Positions 1 through 10,283 of a stretch of DNA of 64,000 bases are shown in pieces. Position numbers and translations under genes: made by a program. The stretch is from contig CM069593.1 in the NCBI GenBank assembly GCA_035771175.1, forward strand, positions 47,400,054 to 47,464,053, in the 5' to 3' direction. Below the pieces are notes generated by a model that was not told the DNA's origin, did not search any database, and worked only from the letters and a program-made list of their open reading frames with translations. This DNA is from Paratinospora sagittata. Taxonomy: Eukaryota; Streptophyta; Magnoliopsida; Ranunculales; Menispermaceae. The number at the start of each line of letters is the position of its first letter. The stretch's first letter is position 1.

Positions 1-873
1 TGATACCCACTAAACAAATCTTTGAAGCTTTCCTCTGTAGATTATTTAGTCAAAAGCAAATCAATATGAATTCCTTTCTAATGTAAAGTCTTTTGCATTA
101 TTTTCATAATGGTTGGTTTTGTGTTATCTTAAGATGGGGGATTACTGATACTGAAACATGCTTTGGAGCAGAACACGCCCAAAAGTGTAATTTCTCGGCC
201 TATCCTCACCTTATTATGAATAAGCCTTGTAGAGTCCCTAGCCCATCTTTTGGCCTTTTTTATTTTTTATCGGTTATTATTCCTGATCACTTTAAGTTAG
301 TGAGAGTCGCATACATAATATTTGGTTCTTGTACATAGTCTTTGTTAAATTGTAAAAACTAAATTTTAGTTCTTCAATTGGTTGGTGATTTTCTCCAAGA
401 TTAAGTAGTCCAATGTTAGTTGGTGATTTTCTGCTCTCTTCAGTTCTTTTTCCTGCTAAATACAAGCAGCCCGAGACACCTGCCTATTTGTCTTTTTAAC
501 TGTACCCATCAGCTAGCTTGTTGTGATCAGGGGGACCAAACTTGAGTAAAAAGAATGGTTAAAAGTACATTACCTGTAGAATACACAAAATATTCCATTG
601 CTGCAGCTGTGCATAATAATTTCTTCCACCAGTGAAGAGCACACAATCCTACTCTTTCATCCATGATATTCAAGTAATCAAACCCAAGAAAATATTTTTT
701 TCAACCGTGAGAAAAGAGATACAAGAACAATACAACTTGAAACAGTCAAACTCACAGCCCATGAGCCAGAAAAGAATGAGATCCTAAAGGTAAACACTAA
801 TCACAGAATACACATGACACACGACTGTTGCTGGTTCTGGCAGGTTTCTTCCACACAAGGGTTAATTATCATC
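1..873. other. 3' flank of the MYOB7-like gene
   Basis: This AT-rich stretch lies downstream of the stop codon at 874-876 of the minus-strand MYOB7-like gene. Its right part should contain that gene's 3' UTR. The short open frames here match no family I recognise and have no exon-like composition. I see no repeat or RNA gene in it. Confidence 0.5.
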
Positions 874-3800
874 TTAGATCTGTGCCCTTGTAAGACACCT
901 CCATTGCCTCATATGAGCGCTCTTGTCAAGAAGCAACAATAAGCCCACATTGTTGGGTGATAGGCCAAACGTATACCTGCATTACAATGAGCATGTCAGT
1001 TACAACTTCCATAAATGTACTGGGACATAATTCTGGTTGGACTCCTCAATCAATAGAATATGGTCTTTGTATTAGGAACCAGGCCATTGCAACTGATTGG
1101 TGTCCAAAAATGTCCAAAACTTGGATTTGATATGTTGATACAAGTGTGTATGGTATGGTGTCAAGTGCATAGAGTGAACATTGAGCAGAAGATGCAGTCA
1201 TAAATTGACAAGAGATATAATGGACTCACTTGCTTCGACATGCTTTCTTTCTCCAGAAAACGAAGGACACAACCCACTGAACCACAAAGAAAAAGAAAAA
1301 GAAAACACACACACATTGTAAAATCTTGTACAAGTGGTTAAATGAAAAAATTGTTAAAAATGACGCATGAGGAATCAATTAAGGACAAAAACAAGGCCTA
1401 ACAGTCTGATGACTCTCCTGATTATTAATCACTGCAGGATGCATCACTCAAATTTCTTGGACATAACAAATGATAGGTCTATGAAGAATGCCCATGCCAA
1501 AAAATTATAAATTATAACACTACTGCACAAGTATACCGTCCCAAACATTTTCATTTCCTGGGAACTGGTTGACATAGAAAAAATAGAAAAATTAGTGGGT
1601 AGATATTAATAACCAAACAGAGACTCAAACAATCCAAATTATACTCATTCATTTAATCAGATCCACGTTCACTCAACAGAACCTCAATATTAAATACTTT
1701 TTTGCTTTAAAAATGCTTCAGTGAACAAGCAAGAGATAATAGAGAAATTCAGCTAACTATGCATTAGATTCTGGATAAAAAAAATTGAAGCAGATAAACC
1801 AAACAAACATTGAAGATCACATCAATAGAATATAGAAGACATAAACAAATTTTCCTGTTTAAATGGTGACAGGGATAAAATAATTAGTGCAAATAAATCA
1901 GCCTAGGACTAAACATAGCAAAACATGATTTCATCGGAAGGTTCAGGGCCTAGATACAGAGAGATAAGGATCGCATCAACTGTGTTCAACAGAGTTAGCC
2001 TGTTCCCTGTGGGAAAGCCCTGTTCTTTCCTTCTTACTTTCATTTTAATTTAATTTAATTTATTTATTTATTTATTTTTTAATAATAAGTCGAGATCTTC
2101 AACAACTGATTCTATAAATCTGGGGTCGTTCATCCGCTCTAAACTCAACTAAATTAAGCCTCTTTCCAACTACGTGGGGTCAGCTACATGAAACCACTTC
2201 CTCTACTTCGCTATATCAAAGACTAATTCATTCTCTCTAAAGGAGGATGAAAAATGGACATACACTATGTACCAGTATGGAAAAAGGATGACTTTAGTGA
2301 AATCAACTAATGAGAGCTTAGAATCTTGTGTATTAATTATAGATAATACAGAAAAAAAGTTCAATGAACAAAAAGTTTTTGCACGTGAGCAAAATCCACT
2401 CCTTAGTGTAAATAAGAACGAGAAAGTATAAGAGCAATGGTATGACTAAAATATTTGTCGGTTATTTCAGCCTTTACCAAGGATTTATTCTCTCTGAGGA
2501 GTAAATATAAAAGCTCAAACAAGACATGTTTTTATAAGCTTAAAACCATGATTACAGTGAATTTCAGAAACTACACTGTTTGGTGCAATCAAGCAATGAG
2601 TGGAAGTGGAATAATATGGAAGAAGGGTCATTACATACGGATACATAGAACTGTACTGCAAAACGTCTTCTAATGAAATGAGATGGCCAAAATACGTTAA
2701 AAGAAAGAAAGAATAAAAGAATTCCACAGTTCTAGTGGGCAGTGAGAAACAAGGGACAAAAGAAAATTAGGACAGAGGCAAAATAAATGCAAGAACACAT
2801 GGCTATTCAAAAAATGCTTGTGAAAAAAATTACCTTCAATGCAGACATGAATGAAAACCCTCCAATCAGAGAGGGTTTCCTTACTGGCATCCTTCTTTCT
2901 GGTGTCATTTCTTTGTATAGATGCTGAGCAATTTCCCTCAGTAATACTAGTTGTGCTTTATCAGTACGCATCGAGATAATTGCTTGCTTCATTGATTCCC
3001 TGTCTGCTTCAAGTGCCTGCAGCCTCATATAGAGCTTTTTGATATCTGGATCCCTAATATCAGCCCGATTTAGTGACTCCATTGGGGTGTCCAAATAATC
3101 ATCACAGATTCCAATACCGGCTTTGGGCCCTGTAACACCATTATTTGGAGCTCCATGATGGATTGAATCAATTGTATACACTCTGTCACTCATGTCATCT
3201 CCAAGGTCCGAAGCATTGTCTACCTTTCTCATGTTAGAATATTCCATCGGCTGAGAAAATTCCATCTTCTTAAAAGTGCTACTGGGCTGCGGATTATCTT
3301 CACCAGGAGCCTGATCCATTTCTTTAACTGGTCCATATGAGCTTGAACTATCAGCAGAGTTCTTCCTCAAATGTCTTGGGTGCCTTGGAGACTGATCGAC
3401 TACTGCTTTTTCTAAAGTGTTCTTAGTCCCAGAATATTCCCTGTCCATCTGATGGCCTCTTGGAGTTTTCTCCAACTGATATATCCTGTACTCAAGATTC
3501 TGCAAATGTTCCCGAGCACGGGGGGTTTCACCAAAATTGGTGCGAGGCGTTTGACCAAAAGGGGCATGTGGGGTTTCACCAAAAGCATATTTCTCAATAT
3601 CAATAATGTCTTCATCAACTTCTAGAGGACCTTGGTTTTCATTAAGATTGCATTTCAGTGGAGGATAGTCAAATGGTGGGAGTTCATTAGGGGTGCTTTC
3701 AAAGTTTCCAACAAAGCTATGACTACGACTGTAACCCCCTTTCTCCCCTTCTACCTCGGCCTCTGTGAGCCCAAAACTCAACATTCTGTGTTTGTACGCT

Positions 3801-4294
3801 TGAACCTCACAATTAAGAGACCGGATAGCCTGTTCTCTCTTATACAACAGATCTTCCAATACAAGAAGCTCCTCTTGATCATGGGCCATTTTCTCCTCGG
3901 CATACCGTTTGAATTGCCGTGCTTCCATCTGGATCTCAGCCTTTTCCCTCTGCAACCTCAGTATCATCGACATGGCCTCATTTGCAGCAGAAGAGGAAGC
4001 ATTTCTCTCCTCTTCCAATTCAGTGTAAAGTTCTTGTATGGTCTGTTGGTGACTGCTGAGTGCTTCTCGCAAGGCCATGCACTCGTTCTCAACCTCAACA
4101 CGAGCAATAGAGGAAGAATAATCGTAAGCCAGTGGAACATCTCGTACACCATAATCATCAATCAGCTCCTCAAACTTCCTCTTCACCGAACGCTCCCAAC
4201 TGGAAGCCACAGATGTGCTGTTGATCAATGAGCAGCTACAACTGCAGCATTTCATCAAATTGTTTGAAGGAAAAGACAAGATTTCTGACGCCAT
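874..4294 (-). CDS. MYOB7: Probable myosin-binding protein (GTD-binding / DUF593), MYOB7-like
   Basis: Coding exons are 4294-2834, 1276-1230 and 976-874, giving 536 aa. All junctions are GT..AG and in phase: exon 1 ends on a whole Lys codon, and exon 2 ends two bases into a Lys codon completed by exon 3. A Cys-rich N-terminus (CCSCSC, residues 16-21) precedes a long coiled coil at about 66-170 that matches the GTD-binding domain of plant zein-binding/myosin-binding proteins. In this family that domain binds the globular tail of class XI myosins and links them to motile vesicles. A second coiled coil lies at about 415-462, followed by a hydrophobic stretch near 478-495. Three 8-residue FGxTP repeats occupy about 238-261. 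The ATG at 4294 starts a continuous family-like N-terminus. The MYOB7 label rests on domain layout and neighbouring genes; another DUF593 paralogue is possible. Confidence 0.88.
1277..2833 (-). other. Intron of the MYOB7-like gene
   Basis: This 1.56-kb intron separates the main coding exon from the 47-nt second exon. It contains a low-complexity TTTAA/TTTA tract near 2042-2080 and an RTE-type LINE tail (listed separately). I see no gene inside it. Confidence 0.8.
2125..2220 (-). mobile_element. RTE-type LINE 3' end remnant
   Basis: Read on the minus strand, the sequence carries the phrase GTAGCTGACCCCACGTAG followed by TTGGAAAGAGGCTTAA. This is the usual 3' terminus of plant RTE-clade LINEs, where the last codons and tail read like GTAGCCGACCCC..TAGTTGG..AAGGCTT. 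Only the tail is recognisable. A related copy lies on the plus strand at about 19015-19180. Confidence 0.5.
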
Positions 4295-4990
4295 ATACCC
4301 TAAAAATCATCCAACTATATCACCAAACCAAACCGACTGAGCTTCAGCTTTCTAATTCTTCTCCGATTAATGTTTATATCTACAAATCCTCCAAATATTC
4401 CAGTTCTTGAATTGGAACACCCTGGCTCTCTCCTTCCAGATCAACAAATCAAACAAAAACAACAACCACCCTAACTACTAATCAAGAATCCAGAATAAAA
4501 CCAATTATCTTTCTCCTTTCCCACGCCTTCGACACCGAATCTGTAACAAAAACAGTATGCACAACATTTCCGCCATTCATTCAACATCAAAACAACAACA
4601 ATAACAAACAAACAAAAGAAGGAGCTGAGAAAACAAGAAATTACGTCACCTGAGAAGAAATCGAGGAATCCGGCACGAGAAAAGGCGAAAGGGAGCTCGA
4701 ATTGGAGGTTATGACGAGTAGTTTCTTTTTTTTCTTGCGATCTGCGGACCTACAAGCGATCAGACCTGCCCTGCGTCGTTCTTTCTTTGTGTGTTTCAGA
4801 GATTGAAATCGCGCACAGAGAGAGAGAGAGATTATTAGCAGGAACGTCGCTTGAGGGAGGAGGAGAGCCGGGTGGGACGACGCAGATCGATTTGAAACCC
4901 TAGATTTGATCACTTTCTTTCCTTCTATTTCGTGTTTTTTATTCTTTAAATTTCTCGTAAAAAAAGAAAAAAAGAAAAGAAATTCAGAAA
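4295..4990 (-). promoter_or_regulatory. 5' UTR with probable intron, and proximal promoter, of the MYOB7-like gene
   Basis: Read on the minus strand, a CT-rich leader with a (CT)n run (about 4818-4833) extends from about 4910 to a good splice donor, CAG|GTGACG, with the exon ending at 4650. The probable UTR acceptor is just upstream of the ATG, either TTTTTAG|GG (exon from 4299) or GATATAG|TT (exon from 4314). The transcription start is inferred to lie near 4890-4990. No TATA box was assigned with confidence. Confidence 0.45.
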
Positions 4991-6484
4991 TTGCAGATCG
5001 AAGATGGAGAGAGCGCGTTGGAAGTGAAAATTTGACTGGTGAGGCTTCGTCGAACAGACCAATAAAACCGTCTCGCACTTTATTAACAATTATTATTTTC
5101 AGTTTTTTTGCTTTTAATAAATAAATAATTATAATTATAATTATGTATTTATTCAAAGCAAATTGAAGATATTGATCTGGCAATTGGGTTGTCCTGCTGC
5201 CACGTCGTGTGATAATTAATTAGTAAATAAAAGCATTATTTAATTGGGAATAAAATTCCATTTAAAACCCTAAAGAATGTAGGAAATTACCACCGGTACC
5301 AAGGATCTGAAACCGTAGAAAACTTTTCTTGGATATTCTTGTTGATATTCATGGTGGGTACAATAAATGCACAGAATAATAAAAATATATTAGATTTTAT
5401 ACAAGTGATTATTTTTGTGAAATTTTATTGATACTTTCTATAATTTTTTAAACGTGAAAAGAATTTAAATGTTAGGAAGAGAAGACACAAGACAAAGTTA
5501 CAACAGCATTATAGGTTAAACATATATTTTTTTTAATGCAATGACATATATTTTAGTTCTTCTGTCCTAAAAATCATAAAAATGCTGAAATTATTAAAAT
5601 TATACAAAAAAGCACGTGTATTAAATATGTAAATAAAAAAGAAAAAATTAACATTAATTTTATAAAATGTACTTGAACCTCATTTTAGTTTGTCTCGCAT
5701 GAGATATTATTTTTTTACGAGCAATCTTTAAGTTGGGTCATCTAAAACCTTTTGCCAGTCTTGTTGGTGAATGAACAAGATTCTCAAAACTCAATGTTAG
5801 ATGAGGGTAATTCAGTAATTTGCGCCTTAGCAAAAGCTTCTAAATTATTTAATTAAACAAAAAAAAGTCAATTTCAAAAGTAGGTAGAAAGAGAAGCAAA
5901 CATACCATTATCCATAGTGCGGAGGCAGGAGGCAGTTTGGGTGGGAGGAGAAAGAGACTGCAGATATGGCGTGTTTTGTAAAGAGAGGGGTAAAAAGGTA
6001 AATGCAGAATGGCGGGAAGGGAACGCAAATGAAACGGCACAGCAAGGATGCTAAGAAATTACGCGTTGGCAGTGTGTGATTGGCAGTTTGCCTTAATTTA
6101 GTTAAAAAAGTAATAAAATTATAAAAGACAAAAAAAAAAAAGAAGAGAGAGAGAATCTGTTAAGTAAGTGTTGTGTTTTGGGACATAACGACGTAATAGC
6201 CGCCGACGCCGCAACAGCAGAACACAACGGTGACGACGTCATAGTTATGTGGGCATTTTGTATGCTGTTATTTGGGAGATGAAACGGCCGTTAGGGAACA
6301 ATGTGTCAGAAAATCGAAAAGACCCAATATTTGATGGGAGATTCCTAGTACGTGTATTTATTTTTCACTCATCTTCGGCCCATCTGATGATTTGGTTCCT
6401 TTGAAAACACAAAAATATCATTTTATTTTGAATATACAAAGTATAAAGATATTAATATTAAAGTTTATTAATATTAACAAATTA

Positions 6485-6545
6485 ATATTAATAAAACCTA
6501 CGACCTTATGGACGACGGGGTATGACTCTAACTATTAAGCCAAGT
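6485..6545 (-). mobile_element. Possible tRNA-derived SINE fragment
   Basis: On the minus strand the order is TGGCTTAATAGTTAGAG (A-box-like) followed about 25 bases later by GGTCGTAGGTTTTATT (weak B-box-like). This resembles the head of a tRNA-derived SINE. No tail or target duplication was identified. Confidence 0.3.
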
Positions 6546-7315
6546 AATGATCGAAAGACTTTGTTAAGTTTTAATATTTAATAGTGAAAATACGTCTACC
6601 TAATGTGGCGAGTAACAAATACCGCGTGTCCAATATCTACGTACATGGGATGACTATTACATAAATTTAATAAAGTTTTAAATTAATGTAATTAAATTAT
6701 TCAGATTCACAAAAAGCAAACCCAAATTAAATAAAATACTTTTTTTTTTCAATTTTATAGTATGATTTATTTGATTTATGATTTTAAAAAATGATTATCT
6801 TTTTAAGTTTTTATTCAAATTTATCCCCGGCCCTTTGCACTGATTACTCAAAATTAACTTTAAAATTATTGTTAGTTACATGGATAAAGTTAATTTACTA
6901 TAGCTGATCATGTCTTGCAACTACATGACTAAACTAACGTTCCCATGTCACCTGAAAGTCTCTTCTCTTTTCATTCGTCTTGCAATATATCCAAAATAGA
7001 AAAAAAGTACTCTCAAATATTAGTTTTTCATCATATATATATATAAAGTACACTGTGATACTAATGTAGTCATTTGAAGAAATGACTGCAAGTATCAATT
7101 TCTTGATAATTTGAAGGTGTTATTATCAGACAAAGTAAGATAGTAAGTAGCTTTAAATCATTCTATTCAAGTAGCTAGGTTTTTCACTAACTAATCAATT
7201 ATTAATTAGCTTTAAAACAAAAACGTGTTCTTTTTAAGCAATTAAAGTTGTATTATATTTGTAAAGTAACCAAACTAATCTGTGCAAACCATTAATGACA
7301 AAGATATTTTAACAT

Positions 7316-7487
7316 GGAGAATGTTAATCTAACTGCAATTTTTGCAATTGTATGTGTAACTACATGTACATATCCATTGAATATTAATGTTTTACACATC
7401 TTGATGTGTGTAATAAATAATCCAATAGGTATACATGTGTAGTTACGCATGTAGTTACAATATTTTGTAATTAGACTAACATTTTCC
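7316..7487. mobile_element. MULE-type MITE with a 9-bp target site duplication
   Basis: The unit is 172 bp. Its two ends form terminal inverted repeats that read GGARAATGTTARTCTAA in consensus. The arms continue as an imperfect inverted repeat for about 60 bases, so the element can fold into one long hairpin. TTTTAACAT stands immediately outside both ends (7307-7315 and 7488-7496), a 9-bp duplication typical of Mutator-like elements. There is no coding capacity. A diverged relative lies in the CXE15 intron near 12064-12195. Confidence 0.75.
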
Positions 7488-7874
7488 TTTTAACATGGGG
7501 GCTTCAAGCTGTACTTAATTAAGTATGTTGCTCACCCAGGAACATTATCTTGACAATTATGATATTGGTCATATATTACAATTGTATAGACAATATTATA
7601 TACACAATAAATTAAAATCCCAAAAAAGTTTGATAAATAATTAGTTGGTTGATTGATTGATTGATTCAAACATGCTTAATTATTTGGCAGAAAATTAAAT
7701 ACACAGCTTATATTTATCAAACAATCATAGTTGAATAGTTAGAAGTAATGCACATGATTAGTAAAAGTTCAAATTCAATTCTCAATATTAACAATATGTT
7801 TTTACAAACTTATTAAATTTCTTAATGTCTTCTATGTGAGCCCACTTTGCATAACACGCAAATAATTGTATATA

Positions 7875-8030
7875 CCAACAAGTTGTAACTCAGTTGGTTG
7901 AGAGACTAAGTACAAGTAGAGTTGAGGTTCATGTCTCTAGTTCAAATCTAAACGTGCCCTCATTTATTCATCCCTATTAGAAGGGTCAGCCCAAACACCT
8001 CTACGATATCTGAGTTAAACATTTTTTTTT
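7875..8030 (+). mobile_element. tRNA-derived SINE, copy 1
   Basis: The head resembles a tRNA: an A-box-like TAACTCAGTTGGTTGAG, then a B-box-like GTTCAAATCT about 45 bases later. The body ends GGGTCAGCCCAAACACCTCT, followed by a T-rich tail at 8021-8030. A second copy with the same head and the same GGGTCAGCCCAAACACCTCT body lies at about 61067-61212. Imperfect flanking repeats (GTATATACC / GTGTATACC) may be the target duplication. Confidence 0.6.
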
Positions 8031-9434
8031 ATAACATGTGTATACCGTAAAGATGCTACTTAATTCCAAACACAGTAGTTCCATGAATGAAGTCAAAGAT
8101 TTTCTTTATCCAAAGAAAACAATAATGTAATAAAGCTAACCTTAACAAATATAAATAAATAAATAAATAAATAAATAAGATAATGTAATAAAGCTTTGTA
8201 CTTTGAGCAAAAATCATTTCACGCCTGGTGTTGTCAATTCATGGCTTTTTGACAACTTTTTCTCAATAATGTATTATTAATGTAATATATATTTGATGTC
8301 CTTTGGGTTATCACTAGCACAAACTAATCCAACATAAGAGGGCTTGAAAATGTCTTTTATATATAGAATGGAAAATTAAATGTGAATAAAGTAATTAATT
8401 TTTGAGATACCTATTTTAGCTTTGAAAAAAAATAAAAATGAAACACAACTCTTCCTTTTTTTAAAAAAATACCTATCTACTCTTTTTAAAAGCAAATTAC
8501 ATTTGAGCAGTAATGCCTTTGCAATAAAGTAACAGCTCAACTCATCTTTTTGAAAAGCAAAGCAACTTTTTGGCAATAGCATTATTGGGGAAAAAAAATT
8601 AGGAGAAGGGTATGATCAGTTAGATAAAAGCATTTTGAAATGATACAAACCAACTACTTAATTAAAGCTTTAGTTAATTTTCTCATAAAAGATTTGAGTG
8701 CAACTCTTAAGTTTCATCCAACTTTTTTTTCTTCGAAATTATGTTCTTAGATGCAATATCATGTGCATATATATACTTTTATCAGTTCATAAAAAATATA
8801 TATATATAAAATGAGATTTAAAGTTGTACATACAATTACAAAAAGAGTTTATAAGCACAGGTTTAGCATATGATAGAGTGAAATAAAGGAAACAAATTCA
8901 TATAACTAATTATATATATATAGTTGGTAAAAGGCTCGTTTGAGTTAAGTTGAGTATGTAATCATAATAGAGAATTAAGTGTGGTTAAAAGATTTATTTA
9001 TCATTAAATTTCATCCGTGTTATCTAAAATCATTTTGTAGAAGGTATATATATATTCCATAAATTGAAACTAGGGCTTGTTAATGAGCAATTGCTATAAT
9101 GGTTTACACTCCACCCTTTTTCCACACCTCATATGTAATGGGATTCTTCATGGTCTTATTGCGAGTCCCCTTATAATATGGCCCTATGAATCCTTTGTTA
9201 TGAGAGTTATATACTCTTGTCATTGTTCATATTTTTCAATTTTTAGTTTTATTGTGATGTTTTATGTGCTATTTTTCCTTTGGGATTATTCTCCATCAAA
9301 ATTGCTATTCTTATATTATAAGTTTAAAAATAAAAGAAAAAACTCAAACACATGTTATTTTATGTGTATTAATGCAGTGCTCAATACATATAATTTCCTT
9401 GTTCTGACAAGGTTTGTTAAATGAAGAAGCAATC

Positions 9435-9620
9435 TTGAATGTTGTGGGGGCAAGAGCCCTCTTGTATTGCGGGTGTAAACCCGCCTCTTTATGGGGCCTA
9501 GCCCTAGTGGCTCACTTAATTGTGTATATATTATGCTTCAATATGTATCATGTATTTATAGGTAGAATGTACTATAAAATGGAGATTGAAATGTAATACA
9601 CCTCGACCAAAAAAAAAAAG
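9435..9620 (+). repeat. Hairpin-rich repeat-like unit ending in poly(A)
   Basis: The stretch has small perfect hairpins (for example GCGGGTGTAAACCCGC) and runs into an A-rich tail at 9609-9619, which suggests a retroposed sequence. I do not recognise the family. The two overlapping open frames here have no known homologue that I can name. Confidence 0.3.
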
Positions 9621-10039
9621 GTTGCTTGTTTTCTTTACATTATTTCATTATTCCAATTTTGTTTTTACTATGAGTAAATGTTGTATTTGGTAAATTTTGC
9701 TAGTAAGGTCATCTTGATGTCCACAAAAATGCACTCTCAAAGTACCAACATAGCATGTAAAAGAGAAGTAATAATGTAAAATCTAGGGAAAATCTAAATT
9801 TTGTAGCTAAATGTGTTTTTATCCATGAAATCAGCTTCGCAGTTTGTAGTTAATTCTCTTGTTTCTTTTAGTGGAAGAAATTTAAAAAAAGTAATATTTT
9901 AAGTAAAAACTCCAAGTAATATTTTAAGTACATCAATTGAAACTTTGGGTAAAAACTCAAAACTTTCACATCTTCAGGTTCACAAGGGAGCTGAGCACCC
10001 CTTCCAACAAATGTGTAGTAGAGGTTTGAGTTTCTATAT

Positions 10040-10225
10040 TTTGAGTTTCAGTTTGTGGACATTAATTAGCATTTTTCTCAAGAGACTTAGATGTCCGACT
10101 ATACTACTCTAGAGTTCCTCTATCAAGATCAAGTCAATCATCAATGGGAATACTGTGTATTTCTTCATTGTCACCTCATTATTAAGAACACGATAGTCAA
10201 CACATATTGTTTCAGGGACAAGAAC
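10040..10225 (-). mobile_element. Decayed Ty3/gypsy reverse transcriptase fragment
   Basis: On the minus strand, translation just downstream of 10222 gives CVDYRVLNN, followed by a Lys-rich stretch and an FPLMID-like segment. This matches the order of the gypsy RT motif (CVDYRxLN..KxxYP.P.ID). The frame then breaks at a stop. Only this short block survives, about 60 bp downstream of the CXE15-like stop codon. Confidence 0.5.
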
Positions 10226-10283
10226 TGAAGCTAATTAAAGCTTTAACATGCATAATTAACTTAGATGGTAGCTAGCTAGCTAG

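Larger units (their letters stand above)
4991..10283. other. Intergenic region between the MYOB7-like and CXE15-like genes
   Basis: AT-rich spacer without an intact gene. It contains a GC-richer patch with several ACGT cores near 6180-6245, a MULE-type MITE (7316-7487), a tRNA-derived SINE (7875-8030), a possible SINE piece (6485-6545), a polyadenylated repeat-like unit (9435-9620) and a decayed Ty3/gypsy reverse transcriptase fragment (10040-10225). The short open frames near 8376, 9077 and 9414 match no family I know. Confidence 0.6.

Noticed and set aside
3632..4231. 199-codon open frame on the plus strand
   Set aside because: It lies antisense to the first coding exon of the MYOB7-like gene, which has clear domain evidence.
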